Assembly (NCBI GenBank): GCA_021604505.1
Contig: BQJC01000001.1
Span: 956,218-1,020,217 of the forward strand
Direction of reading: 5' to 3'
DNA: 64,000 nt
From: Nitrospinaceae bacterium
GTDB taxonomy: Bacteria > Nitrospinota > Nitrospinia > Nitrospinales > VA-1
The translations under genes were made by a program, and so were the position numbers. Numbering within the stretch: the first letter of the stretch is position 1; each line of letters opens with the position of its first letter. Below, one piece after another: positions 53,459 through 62,788 of the stretch. The notes beneath the pieces were generated by a model. The model ran no database searches. It was not told the DNA's origin and worked only from the letters and a program-made list of their open reading frames with translations.

Positions 53459-54730
53459 ATGCAGTTAACCGGCATGCTCTGGGGTAGAAAGTTGTTGGAC
53501 CTGGTCGAATATCCTCACTCAGAGGTCCGAGGTCCGGAACTCAGTGTCGATGACATCAAAGATATGATCAGCAGGCACGGCGAAGTTTTTATCAAGCCTG
53601 TGTTTAAGGGTGGTGTGGGTAAGAAAGGCAAATCCGGATTGATTGGCCGCGCCAAAAACATCACCGAAGCTTTAAAGGAAAAGGAACGCCTTTATTTTGC
53701 CGAGCACAAGGATGGATTGGCTAGCACAAAATCGGATGGCGTGACCTATGAAGGGGCGGTTCCGGCAAAGTACGAAGTTTATTTTTCCATCAGTGAAAGC
53801 ACCGAGTTTCGTGCGCCGACGATGACCATCACTCATCACGGCGGGGTTGATATCGAGGAACTGGAACCGGAAAAAATCGCCAACGTTCCCTTCGACCCGC
53901 TCACCGGACTGAAAGCCTTTCATGTCTCCAATGCTCTAATGAGTCTTGGAGCGCCGCAGGAAATCATCAGCCCTCTGGTGCAGAACCTGCCGAAATTGTG
54001 GGACCTGTATAACAATTACGGAATGATCCTTCTCGAGATCAACCCGATCCGCATGATGCCGGGTGCTAAAGGCCGACTCACTCCCGTGGCCTGCGATCTC
54101 AAGGCCGCTTTCGATCAGGACGATCCGGCCTGGAAACGGCTGGGACTGCCCGGTCACATTTTTGCGTCCGACTACTCCGAGTTCGAACAGGAAATCAACC
54201 AGCTCAGAACCTATCAGGGGCAGAGCGACGTTTTTGTCATGAACGATCAGGGGACCATCACCGCACCTACGTTCGGCGGCGGCGCCAACGCCATGGTGAC
54301 CGAGCTTCTCGGCGAAGATGCGACGATCTCCTCCGACTTCGGCGGCAATCCTCCTTACGTTAAAATGAACGACATTTCCAAAATTACGTTCAAGCACTGG
54401 CTGAACCAGTCGAATATTTTATTCATCATCGGCGGGAAGGCAAACAATACCGACATCTACGAAACCTTCCGCGCGATGGCCGATGGGCTCCGGTGGTATT
54501 TTCAGACGCACGGACCCATTCCGCTGTTTGTGGTGGTGGGCCGCGGCGGACCGAACTTGATCCGTGGAATGTCTTACCTTAAAGATATTCTCGATTCTTT
54601 GGGAATTCCTTACCGTTTTTTTGGTCACGACAGCGCCATGTCGGAGGTCATCAACTATGCCCTCAAGGTGAATGCGTGGATGAAAAACGGCGGTAAAGAA
54701 AAAATCAAGGCCAGCATGAACATCAAATAA
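53459..54730 (+). CDS. aclB: ATP-citrate lyase, small (beta) subunit
   Basis: A 423-residue protein with the succinyl-CoA-synthetase-beta-like ATP-grasp fold and the citrate-binding domain of ATP-citrate lyase. Recognisable parts are GEVFIKPVFKGGVGKKGKSGLIGRAKN (ATP-binding), LLEINPIRMMPGAKGRLTPVACDLKAAFDQDD, TFGGGANAMVTELLGEDA and GGPNLIRGMSYLKDILDSLG. With AclA it cleaves citrate to oxaloacetate and acetyl-CoA at the expense of ATP, the defining step of the reductive TCA cycle. It is slightly longer than the Chlorobium subunit (about 400). The gene is 44 bases upstream of aclA. Confidence 0.92.
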   Translation: MQLTGMLWGRKLLDLVEYPHSEVRGPELSVDDIKDMISRHGEVFIKPVFKGGVGKKGKSGLIGRAKNITEALKEKERLYFAEHKDGLASTKSDGVTYEGAVPAKYEVYFSISESTEFRAPTMTITHHGGVDIEELEPEKIANVPFDPLTGLKAFHVSNALMSLGAPQEIISPLVQNLPKLWDLYNNYGMILLEINPIRMMPGAKGRLTPVACDLKAAFDQDDPAWKRLGLPGHIFASDYSEFEQEINQLRTYQGQSDVFVMNDQGTITAPTFGGGANAMVTELLGEDATISSDFGGNPPYVKMNDISKITFKHWLNQSNILFIIGGKANNTDIYETFRAMADGLRWYFQTHGPIPLFVVVGRGGPNLIRGMSYLKDILDSLGIPYRFFGHDSAMSEVINYALKVNAWMKNGGKEKIKASMNIK

Positions 54731-54774
54731 GTTAAAAATTTTTTCTAGCCCAATTCAAAAGAGAGGTTTTTGTA

Positions 54775-57486
54775 ATGCATAAGCAAGGTGTTGGAGAATT
54801 CCCCTACTACGTTGGGATCAATTCGTTGAGTGAGCTTGCGACCAAGGACGACCGGGTCGTTGTTTTGAATATTCTGGGAAATGAAAGTTCCACCGTAACT
54901 CCGGTCAGCCACGAATATTCCGGTGGCAACATTGTGTTCGGAACCGGACCGGGCAAGTCAGGAAAATTCCTGCCCACCAAATCCGGCAAAATTCCGGTAT
55001 ACAACTCCATTAAAGAAGGCATGGCGGCAGGTCACGCATTCAATACCGTCGTGGTTTATCTTCCGCCATCCGGAGTCAAAGACGGAATCGCGGAAGCGGT
55101 TCGCGCCAATCCCGATCTTAAAAAAGCGATCATTTTGACAGAAAAAGTTTCCGTTAAAGATGCCCGCATCATGCGCGCCATTTGTCAAACCAATGGAGTC
55201 GATCTTTTTGGCGGCAACTGCCTGGGCCTGGCCGATTCCTGGAATCACGTGAGGGTGGGCGGCGCTTTGGGAGGAAGCCATCCTGAAGAATCCCTGATCA
55301 AGGGATCGGTGGCTCTTTTTTCCAACTCAGGAAACTTCACCACCACCATTGCGGTTTACCTTTCCACGGCGGGTTGGGGAACGACCACTTCCGTATCCAG
55401 CGGCAAGGACGTTTATATTCAGTACGGTCCCAAGGAATTCCTTTATGCGTTTGATAATGACGACCGATCCAAAGTCGCGGTTCTTTATTCGGAGCCGGGC
55501 GGATATTACGAATACGGTCTCAAGTCCAGCAAACCCATGATCGCCTGCGTGGTCGGACGCTGGAAAGCGAAACTGACCAAGGCCTGCGGTCATGCAGGCT
55601 CGCTTGCAGGGTCGGGGGACGACGCATTCGCCAAGGAAAAATGGTTCATGGACTTGTTTGGCGTGGAAGGCATTTACACTCCCGAGAAACCTATATTTTC
55701 CAAAAAAGGCGCGCTGGTCACCAACATCGCCCACATTCCCGAAGCTTTGACCAAAGTGATGGACGCCAACGGCATCAAACCCGATTTTGAGCCCAAAGGA
55801 AGTCTGGCTTTGAAATGCTGGATGGGAAACAACCAGGGTGTGCGTCTCCCAGATGAGTTGGATATCCCGACGGTCGCGGCGATCAGCCCGTACAACGAGC
55901 AGATCGAGGCTCTCGACAAACAGGTGGGGGCTCAGTTTCGCCGGGAAACGTTGAAGGATGCCAGCGGCGCGTCGATGATGGACCCGAAAACCCAGGTTTC
56001 TAAAATCCAGGGCGTTTCAATTCTGGATGCATCGACGAAAACCTACGAAGCCAATCTGGTGTTTGCGCTGGTCAAACAATACCCCGACGCCTATGGCGAG
56101 AAAATCGCCAACATTGCCCTCAATGCCTATGTCAATCAGTTCAGACTGCCCACATTGGTGGCGGCGGAAGCTTCCCGAGTGAACGGGAATTCGCCCAATA
56201 CCGTTGCGGCGGCGGCGCTGGGAATCGTCGGTAAGAATGTGGCAAAAGCCGCGATGGATTCGGCGCAGGCCCTGGTGGATCTATTCAAGTTCACCAAGGT
56301 ACAGGATCCCGCGCAAGACTTCGACGTCTCCGCCCAGTTGAAGGAAGCGGAACAACATAAAGAGGCTCTCGTGTCCGGGGAAGCAGATGAACGCGCCCAG
56401 AAAATGGCGGACGCTTTGAACAAAGCCGGCAAATCCGTGTTCATCAGTTTTGTTCAGGATTTTGCCAAGGCGCAGAAAGGCCACGTGTCGGCGGACACCC
56501 TGCTGGCCGCCATCTGGCTCACTTTGGGATGGAGCAGCATGAAGACCAAAAAAATTCCCAAGGAAACCTTGGTGCGTTTACCCTGGCATTCCATTATTTA
56601 CAGCACCCTGGTCGGCATCACGGCGTCGCACGATCTGCATCTGAAAGACAGTTTCTGCGGCGTTAAGACCGAAGACCTGCTCAACAACAGTTTCACCAAA
56701 ACCGCGTTTCTCGCGCTCATGGGAAAAGAGCCTTCCAATACGGAACTGTTCGAGTTTCAGGTTCTTTTGGGGCTCATCATTACAAACGGTCCGGGAACGA
56801 TTTCCGCTCAGGGAGCCAAGGGGGCAGTCAGCGCCGATGGGCCTGAGCAGCCGGACCGTGTTCAAATCAACAAGGGGTACCTCGGCTTTTTGACGCATAC
56901 CGGGTTCGCCCACGGCGGCAACGGCTACGAAGCGGCGGCGTTTCTGATCGAAAATTTTAAAGACACCGATCTGAAAAGCGCTTCCGACAAAAAGCATGGT
57001 ATCGACCTGGAAGCCATCGCGATGAAAGTTGCCAAAGGGTATGCGGATTACAAAGGCAAGCAAAAAGCCATCGGCAACCTCGATTATGCCAAGATCCCCT
57101 GCGTCAATCATCCGATCTTCAAGGGCAAAGCCGTCAACGTCGATCCGCGTGAGGAGTTCGTCAGCGGTCTGTTCAAGAAAAAAGGACTGGATAACGTGTT
57201 CCTGGATTTCTACCATAGCCTGGTCAATGCGCTGTTCAAGGCCAAAGTCAGTAAGAACGTGTACTGCGTCAACATCGACGCGGTGATCGCGGTCATTCTG
57301 CTGAAGATGGTGTGGCCGGAATACAAAGCCGGGAAACTCAAGGAAGAGGATATCGAATCCGCGAGTTTCGCCACCTTCCTGTTTGGCCGTATGATCGGTT
57401 GCGCGGCGGAGATCGACGATCACACCAACCGCGGCAAAAACATGGACACGCGAACGCCTGCAAGCAAGGTGGTTTATGTAGGCTGA
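54775..57486 (+). CDS. aclA: ATP-citrate lyase, large (alpha) subunit, long form
   Basis: A 903-residue subunit, against about 610 in Chlorobium AclA. The N-terminal half (to about 390) is succinyl-CoA-synthetase-alpha-like, with the phospho-His273 in KACGHAGSLAGSGDD. The C-terminal part is the citrate-synthase-like domain, with the second catalytic His in IPCVNHPIF (His779) and Asp in YCVNIDAVI (Asp835), matching human ACLY His975 and Asp1026. The first catalytic residue of ACLY (His900 in DHGP) aligns with Asn671 in ITNGPGTIS, while a His-Gly-Gly (His713 in GFAHGGNGYEAA) appears where citrate synthase has its first catalytic His. About 200 extra residues (roughly 395-600) separate the halves. 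Confidence 0.9.
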   Translation: MHKQGVGEFPYYVGINSLSELATKDDRVVVLNILGNESSTVTPVSHEYSGGNIVFGTGPGKSGKFLPTKSGKIPVYNSIKEGMAAGHAFNTVVVYLPPSGVKDGIAEAVRANPDLKKAIILTEKVSVKDARIMRAICQTNGVDLFGGNCLGLADSWNHVRVGGALGGSHPEESLIKGSVALFSNSGNFTTTIAVYLSTAGWGTTTSVSSGKDVYIQYGPKEFLYAFDNDDRSKVAVLYSEPGGYYEYGLKSSKPMIACVVGRWKAKLTKACGHAGSLAGSGDDAFAKEKWFMDLFGVEGIYTPEKPIFSKKGALVTNIAHIPEALTKVMDANGIKPDFEPKGSLALKCWMGNNQGVRLPDELDIPTVAAISPYNEQIEALDKQVGAQFRRETLKDASGASMMDPKTQVSKIQGVSILDASTKTYEANLVFALVKQYPDAYGEKIANIALNAYVNQFRLPTLVAAEASRVNGNSPNTVAAAALGIVGKNVAKAAMDSAQALVDLFKFTKVQDPAQDFDVSAQLKEAEQHKEALVSGEADERAQKMADALNKAGKSVFISFVQDFAKAQKGHVSADTLLAAIWLTLGWSSMKTKKIPKETLVRLPWHSIIYSTLVGITASHDLHLKDSFCGVKTEDLLNNSFTKTAFLALMGKEPSNTELFEFQVLLGLIITNGPGTISAQGAKGAVSADGPEQPDRVQINKGYLGFLTHTGFAHGGNGYEAAAFLIENFKDTDLKSASDKKHGIDLEAIAMKVAKGYADYKGKQKAIGNLDYAKIPCVNHPIFKGKAVNVDPREEFVSGLFKKKGLDNVFLDFYHSLVNALFKAKVSKNVYCVNIDAVIAVILLKMVWPEYKAGKLKEEDIESASFATFLFGRMIGCAAEIDDHTNRGKNMDTRTPASKVVYVG

Positions 57487-57512
57487 TCGTTGTCAGTAAA
57501 TTATAAAAAACG

Positions 57513-57564
57513 AAAATCCCCTGTCACCTCTGAATTTGTTGGAGGCCGATAGGGGATTTTTTTT
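57513..57564 (+). terminator. Rho-independent terminator of the acl operon
   Basis: A stem AAAATCCCCT (57513-57522) / AGGGGATTTT (57551-57560), ten perfect pairs with an inner CCTC/GAGG stem, continues into TTTT (57561-57564). It begins 27 bases after the aclA stop and should end the transcript on the plus strand. The A-rich left arm gives it some bidirectional character. Confidence 0.92.
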
Positions 57565-57579
57565 GTTCAAAAACCCAAC

Positions 57580-57671
57580 CCTTTATTACCGCAAAGACCG
57601 CTGAGAAAACCTAAAATATAACTGGTGTTTTGGTTCCTTTGCGCCCTTTGCGTCATTGCGGTGATAAAAGG
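57580..57671. repeat. 92-base imperfect palindromic repeat
   Basis: The ends are inverted copies: CCTTTATTACCGCAAAGAC at the left and, reversed, CCTTTTATCACCGCAATGAC at the right, differing at a few positions. The right arm (minus strand) continues as GACGCAAAGGGCGCAAAGG and is the same unit as that at 8442-8474. With its length and terminal inverted repeats it looks like a small non-autonomous (MITE-like) element or a fold-forming intergenic unit. It sits in the convergent region between aclA and the usher gene. Confidence 0.6.
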
Positions 57672-57876
57672 TTTATCAAGAATCACCATCATTTTTAACA
57701 AGTCTACAGGAAATTCGTCAACCTTAGCTCGTTTCATTACACTGACCACGCGCAGATCCTATAAAAAAGCCTTAGCCCCATTTGATGCCCTCACCGTCAT
57801 GGGCAAAGAAATGAAGGATGAGTTTGATATGGAAATCCTGGGGGAATTTATAAAATTTACGGGTCCCGACCTTTAA
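57625..57876 (+). other. Doubtful 83-codon open frame in the acl-usher gap
   Basis: A frame of 83 codons starts inside the palindromic repeat and runs to 57876. The first third is the translated repeat and is not credible. The rest (about residues 30-83, ending EFDMEILGEFIKFTGPDL) has reasonable protein-like composition and might be the tail of a decayed gene, but there is no ribosome site at any downstream Met and I recognise no family. I record it as a possible gene remnant only. Together with the terminator and repeat it fills the 464-base gap 57487-57950. Confidence 0.2.
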
Positions 57877-57950
57877 ATCCCCTGCGACATCTTCCTACCA
57901 GTTTACTCAAGCGATACAGCACCAAAATCTGAGAAAGAATTCATATCCAA

Positions 57951-60900
57951 TTATTTTTGCTGGGATTCTGTACTGACTAGTTTGACTTTCGCTTCCACAG
58001 GTATAGCTTGCTCCAGAAGAAAATCCACCCCACTCATAACGGTTTCGGATCCTTCTATGACCACTTCCTGCGGTTCAGGAGTTTTCAGATTCAGCCGTTC
58101 GACCTGCTCCGGCGCAACGCGGACCAAATAACGTCCCATCGGAACCAGTTGGAACAGGTAGAATCCATCGAACTCGGTCTTCACTTCCTGCATCACTTCC
58201 AGTTCCTTTTCCTCTTCAAGAGAAACATTTTCGATGGGAGACTGAAAGGGTTCCTTCAATTGCACCCGGTTGTGAGACCGGTTGAACGGATAATTAAAAA
58301 AAGTATGTTTTCTATTGCCAGAGAAACTTATCCTCCGCACCAGCTTCCCCTTATGATTGACATAGACCGTATCCAGGTGGTTTCGCAAGCGGCGGACCAT
58401 TTTTTTCTTAAGGGCATCCCCCGTTTTCAGGAGCTGAATTTTCACATTAGAGACTGCCTTTTCTGAATCCCCAGTGCGAAGATAAACGGTGCCGTCGATT
58501 TCGCCGGTGGGCGTGACGGGGAAATTTAGCAGAGCCGGCCTCCCTGGCCGCGTTACCACTTCGTAACCTTTGTGCGCGGGGACCCAGAAAGGATCCTCCA
58601 GACTGGCGGTATCCAGAACAATAGGGGTAGGACGGTTACTGCTCAAGCCGGTCAGCAATGCAATCCCGTCTTCATCGGTTTTTCGGTCCCGGCTACCTGA
58701 TCGAAACTTAACATCTTTTAAAGGTTCGTCCCCTTTGTCGAAGGCCTGGTTATTATTATTATCGAGGAACACCCTGGCGGAAGCGGTTCCCGAGCTGGCC
58801 ATTGGATCGGAACGGGTCACCCAGCGCCCCTTTCTGGGTTCGCGGCCAATGCTGAAGGTGATGGAGGAGCCGATGGAAAAAGCCCCGTCATCGTCATAAG
58901 CTCCATTGATCCCCACAGCAAATGACTTGAATCGGCGATTGAGTCCCGCGTTGTAGGTCGTCAATTGTTCGCCGTTGAGTTGACGGTTCAATCCCAAACT
59001 AGCGCTGAAATCGCGGTTCAACCGGTAATCACCTGTAATGGCAGTGCTGGTCAACTCAGGATCCGGTTTTATCCCGTAGTTAAGGGCCCCACGCAGGGAT
59101 AGCCGCAAGAAACGTCCACTCAACTGAAACGTGCCAGTTCCGGTGGTGAGGGGTTCGATGTCTCCCCCACGGGTCAACGACCAATCCAATGAATTCGAAG
59201 CCGAAGTTCCAAAAAGAAACATTGAAACGCGGTTGGTGAGTTCGATCTGGTCCACGCCGGACTCTCTCCGTTCCAGTTCGCCGGTGATCGACCAGGGAAT
59301 GCGTGGGACTAAGCCCAACGACGGAACCGAACTGTCCAAACGGGCCTTACTGCGATGACTGACCGGGTCGAAAAGATTCTCCTCCCGCTCACTTTGAAAT
59401 TCGAAAAACCGGCTGTGCTCCAGAAAAAGGTTGAGCCCCATCAGGTTAGTCAGCGTTGCCGCCTGCAGAGCCGTCCCTCCGATGTCGTTTTTGGTCACAT
59501 CCACACGGGTGGAAGCGCCCAACAGCCCTGATCGAAAACCGAGTGTGCCAAAATAACGCCGCCCCTCCTCCAACGGCAGACTGGCAAAATTGCCCGCCAG
59601 AGACAGCCATCGAGTGACGCCATGTTGATATTCGGCAATATAGCGTGCCTGACCATCCCCCCTTATCGGGGAGGATGTTGTTTCCTCGTCCTCCACCTCA
59701 AACAAATCCCTGTTCTGAAAGGAGGTGGCAAAGCGGAAATAATGTTTTCCGGGGGAAGCCTGATCCTGCCCCACATTGACCCGCTGGACTTCTTCGCGTC
59801 TTTGGCCCTGGGGGCCATAAAACACCAAACGGATCACATTGGACCCAAATAACAGGGGAACATCGAGAAACTCATAACGCCCGTCGGCATTGGGCACAGT
59901 TTGGGCGCTGAGCAGGATTTCATTGCGATACAGCTCCACCTCCCAACCCACCTGCAGTTCACCACGCAGGTTGACCCGGTCAAATTCCGATTCCCGAAGC
60001 AGGGGAAAACTGGAAACTTGAAATCCCGCTCCCGATTGACTGTTGGCTATTAAAGGAATCTGCGGGCCGAAGACATCCCCCAAAGAAAACTCGCTGGCTC
60101 TAAGAGGCCCAAGCAGTTCCCCATCCGGGTCCTGCCGCCCCATTCTCAAACGCAGGCTGGAAAGGTTATCTTCCCTGTCTCCGGCAATGAACACATCGGT
60201 ATTCATGAAAAGGAAATCGCCGCTGACCAGGTTACTGGAATCGACCCCAAACTCGCGTGTTTCGCTATTGTAATCGAAATTGTAACTGGAATTGATGGCA
60301 GGCCAACTGAGGAGACGATAGGGAGGTTCCTTGCGCGGGTACTTTGGCCGCTCACGGGTTCCTCTCCCCAGGCGGGCATGTGCTTTCTCGCGCTTCAGTT
60401 TTTCCTCAAAAGGCAAGGGCACTTCCGCGGTGACCTTGACGAGCAATGCAGAAAGATCGAACTCGAAATCAACCGGAAACCATTTTGCCAGCAAGGTGCT
60501 GTCGACAAAAATATCTTCGGGATAAAGAACCACCAGGTTGGGATCAAAGCGCCTTGACTTTCCTTCGATGACGACTTCACCGCGTGCCACATCCAGGGAA
60601 AACCGTTGGTTCTCCGAAATAAACCAGCCTTCCGCCTGCTTTGCCACAGGGTCGACGGTGATGGCGAAATCGAGCATTTGCGTCACTTCACCCAGAGGAA
60701 GAAGCAATCCGCCGCGCTGGAGGTAGCCGATCATGCCATCGCTCAAAATATAGCGGCCAAATCGAAACTCCAGCACCAGCATCTCTACTTCGGCAGGATC
60801 AAAAACACTTTCCTGACTTCCCTTGCCTTGCTCAGAAGTTTTGGACCCGGCCAGACTATTTTTTGGAGAATTATTTTTAGAGCCAGTTGTGGGAGGTTGG

Positions 60901-61025
60901 ATCTTATTGTCAAGGACTTCCAAAGATTCTGGAGCGGCTGTCCCTTTAGCTTCGGCGGAATGGGGCGCGACACCCCCGAGTGTCAGGGAGGCACAAAAAA
61001 GAAAAATGAGTGCCGGTACCTGCAT
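57951..61025 (-). CDS. Outer-membrane usher-like protein of a DUF4402 pilus system
   Basis: A 1024-residue secreted protein (signal peptide to about residue 26). A periplasmic N-terminal region (to about 230) leads into a long beta-strand-rich barrel region (about 240-730) with the usher middle-domain motif GWEVELYRNEILLSAQTVPNADGRYEF and VPLLFGSNVIRLVFYGPQGQRREEVQ. After the barrel come Ig/carboxypeptidase-like domains (ARVFLDNNNNQAFDKGDEPL; GEIDGTVYLRTGDSEKAVSNVKIQLLKTG). It belongs to the divergent usher branch that accompanies short chaperones and DUF4402 pilins. It should secrete and assemble subunits at the outer membrane. It is 23 bases after the chaperone gene. Confidence 0.85.
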   Translation of the reverse strand: MQVPALIFLFCASLTLGGVAPHSAEAKGTAAPESLEVLDNKIQPPTTGSKNNSPKNSLAGSKTSEQGKGSQESVFDPAEVEMLVLEFRFGRYILSDGMIGYLQRGGLLLPLGEVTQMLDFAITVDPVAKQAEGWFISENQRFSLDVARGEVVIEGKSRRFDPNLVVLYPEDIFVDSTLLAKWFPVDFEFDLSALLVKVTAEVPLPFEEKLKREKAHARLGRGTRERPKYPRKEPPYRLLSWPAINSSYNFDYNSETREFGVDSSNLVSGDFLFMNTDVFIAGDREDNLSSLRLRMGRQDPDGELLGPLRASEFSLGDVFGPQIPLIANSQSGAGFQVSSFPLLRESEFDRVNLRGELQVGWEVELYRNEILLSAQTVPNADGRYEFLDVPLLFGSNVIRLVFYGPQGQRREEVQRVNVGQDQASPGKHYFRFATSFQNRDLFEVEDEETTSSPIRGDGQARYIAEYQHGVTRWLSLAGNFASLPLEEGRRYFGTLGFRSGLLGASTRVDVTKNDIGGTALQAATLTNLMGLNLFLEHSRFFEFQSEREENLFDPVSHRSKARLDSSVPSLGLVPRIPWSITGELERRESGVDQIELTNRVSMFLFGTSASNSLDWSLTRGGDIEPLTTGTGTFQLSGRFLRLSLRGALNYGIKPDPELTSTAITGDYRLNRDFSASLGLNRQLNGEQLTTYNAGLNRRFKSFAVGINGAYDDDGAFSIGSSITFSIGREPRKGRWVTRSDPMASSGTASARVFLDNNNNQAFDKGDEPLKDVKFRSGSRDRKTDEDGIALLTGLSSNRPTPIVLDTASLEDPFWVPAHKGYEVVTRPGRPALLNFPVTPTGEIDGTVYLRTGDSEKAVSNVKIQLLKTGDALKKKMVRRLRNHLDTVYVNHKGKLVRRISFSGNRKHTFFNYPFNRSHNRVQLKEPFQSPIENVSLEEEKELEVMQEVKTEFDGFYLFQLVPMGRYLVRVAPEQVERLNLKTPEPQEVVIEGSETVMSGVDFLLEQAIPVEAKVKLVSTESQQK

Positions 61026-61048
61026 TAAACATGATTTCTTAATCAGTT

Positions 61049-61963
61049 TCAGGGAACCCGCAACTGCTTTTCAGCAAGAATCTTATCGCCATCATCGGGG
61101 TTCTCTCTATATACGACTTGCAGGAGCCCTCGCTTTAGTTCCACACCTTCCGGAGGAGATAGTTTAAGGCTAACAATCCGGCTTTTATTTGGGGTGAAGA
61201 CAGCAACCCCATTCACGCGCCCAATTTCCAACTCATCTCCACCATTTTCGGGTTTAAATTTGGCGGTCATATCGCCAAAAAGAGATCTGTTTCCTTGCCT
61301 GTTTAGGCGTAATGTGAGCATGGGGGATTTGCCCGGCTTCTTGGGGTCGTTGACCTCAAGATCCTCCATTCCGGCAGTTGCTGATCCTTTTCCATGGCGG
61401 ACGATGACGGGAATAGTGATACCAAAAATTGGAATCAATTGGATTTTGATCTCCCCTTTTTCGCCTGCCAGGGATTCAATGCTTTTCCCACTAGTCTCAG
61501 GTGGAATCGCACGGAACAACATGTGAGAACGGTATTCCCCCGGCGGGAGACCGCGTTTTTTACGCAGAAGTAGCCTAACGATTTGGGACTCACCAGGCTG
61601 AATTTCTACCTGACGTGGGGAATAACGAATGAGATCTTCAGCAAACTTTTCATTCGGAAGGGCTTTTTCGATATCTTCATAACTTCCATCCTCCTTCATC
61701 CGCATGTTTTTGAAACTTATGCGATAGGTGGCGGGTTCCACTCCGTTATTGATCACATTCACCTGGGCACTGCGTTTTCGGCCATCAAAAACAATACGAG
61801 TGGGAATGACTTGAAGGTTGCCAAGCCCTTGCCCGGCAGAGTCTTCAACGGTTATACAAAGGGAAAGAAAAGCCGAAACGGCGATTAAACAAAAAGAAAA
61901 CCCTTTGAAACTCTTTTTAATGAAAAGATATCTTGTGTTAAGCAAACCCAACAATTTGTGCAT
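61049..61963 (-). CDS. Periplasmic pilus chaperone
   Basis: A 304-residue secreted protein with a long N-terminal signal region (to about residue 44). The first Ig domain has VIPTRIVFDGRKRSAQVNVINNGVEPATYRISF, the chaperone pattern of strands A-D, and the G1-like strand YSPRQVEIQPGESQIVRLLLRKK that supplies the donor strand to subunits. The second domain is longer than in FimC-type proteins. GAGG lies eight bases before the ATG. It would bind DUF4402 subunits after export and hand them to the usher encoded next. Confidence 0.88.
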   Translation of the reverse strand: MHKLLGLLNTRYLFIKKSFKGFSFCLIAVSAFLSLCITVEDSAGQGLGNLQVIPTRIVFDGRKRSAQVNVINNGVEPATYRISFKNMRMKEDGSYEDIEKALPNEKFAEDLIRYSPRQVEIQPGESQIVRLLLRKKRGLPPGEYRSHMLFRAIPPETSGKSIESLAGEKGEIKIQLIPIFGITIPVIVRHGKGSATAGMEDLEVNDPKKPGKSPMLTLRLNRQGNRSLFGDMTAKFKPENGGDELEIGRVNGVAVFTPNKSRIVSLKLSPPEGVELKRGLLQVVYRENPDDGDKILAEKQLRVP

Positions 61964-62042
61964 AAATCGAACCTCAAAACTAAATTCTCAATCTTAAAAT
62001 ACGGGCGGGATTAAATTCAAAAAACAAGAATTAAGAAGAGGA

Positions 62043-62062
62043 GCGCCCAATAATATGGGCGC
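62043..62062. terminator. Hairpin between the pilin and chaperone genes
   Basis: A stem GCGCCCA (62043-62049) / TGGGCGC (62056-62062) with loop ATAATA is flanked by a T-rich run on the minus-strand downstream side (CCTCTTCTTAATTCTTGTTTTTTG). For minus-strand transcription it lies after pilin A and before the chaperone gene. It could be a leaky terminator that keeps chaperone and usher below pilin levels, or an mRNA end-stabiliser. The T-run begins a few bases away, so termination may be partial. Confidence 0.6.
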
Positions 62063-62105
62063 CCCACTCTTTTTCTCAAAGGTTCAGTTCAAGGCTCAGA
62101 CATTC

Positions 62106-62651
62106 TCAGTAATCGACCGTAACATTGAACGTACCGGTATATGCACCCGGAGTCTGATTGGCATTTACATTAAGCGTGCCGGCGAAACCGAGTACATCCA
62201 TCCCACTTCCATTGAGTTGTCCTCCTGCTCCACTAACTGGCCCTCCTGCCGTATCTGAAAAATAGATCAGATTGGCGGTCATAGTACTGCCCCCTAACTC
62301 ACTCAAAGTAACGGTTGTTTGACTCCCCGTATTTTGGTAAGCACGGTTTGGTTCACCTTGAAGGCCGAAACTGCCACGTCCGGCAGATATCGCAGTAATC
62401 CAACTCACATCTCCGGTAGTGCTTTTGGGGCCAAACTGGGCTGGAGATACAATTACAGTACCCCCAGTCGGTCCTACGGTGAAATCCCCAAAATCCAATG
62501 GAGTCTGGAAAACGATCACCAGTGGAGTGACCATTTCAGCACTTGCAGTTGCCGTTTCACTGGCCGCCTGCGCCGTCGGCACCCTTTGGGCGATGAGACC
62601 GGTTAGCAAAAGGACCACAACAGTGAATCTAAAACAACGTGTTTTGGTCAT
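62106..62651 (-). CDS. DUF4402 pilin-like subunit A
   Basis: A 181-residue secreted protein with a signal peptide (cut after AQA, about residue 29). The mature chain is a DUF4402 domain: conserved VTPLVIVFQTPLDFGDFTVGPTGGTVIVSP near the start, a middle part, and the terminal strand GAYTGTFNVTVDY. DUF4402 proteins are secreted beta-sandwich subunits found beside chaperone-usher genes; the final aromatic-ended strand is the place where a chaperone would pair. A strong AAAGGAGAA ribosome site precedes it. Paralogue of the two genes upstream. Confidence 0.87.
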   Translation of the reverse strand: MTKTRCFRFTVVVLLLTGLIAQRVPTAQAASETATASAEMVTPLVIVFQTPLDFGDFTVGPTGGTVIVSPAQFGPKSTTGDVSWITAISAGRGSFGLQGEPNRAYQNTGSQTTVTLSELGGSTMTANLIYFSDTAGGPVSGAGGQLNGSGMDVLGFAGTLNVNANQTPGAYTGTFNVTVDY

Positions 62652-62788
62652 TGAAGTTCTCCTTTAAAACTCATCCTATTAAGAGGATTGAGAAACTGGA
62701 ACCGAGAAAAAAAGCTTTTCAATATTAAACCCGGCTTTATTTCCCCAGTTTCCGATTCACCAGGCAAAAACCCGGCTTGTTTCGTCTC

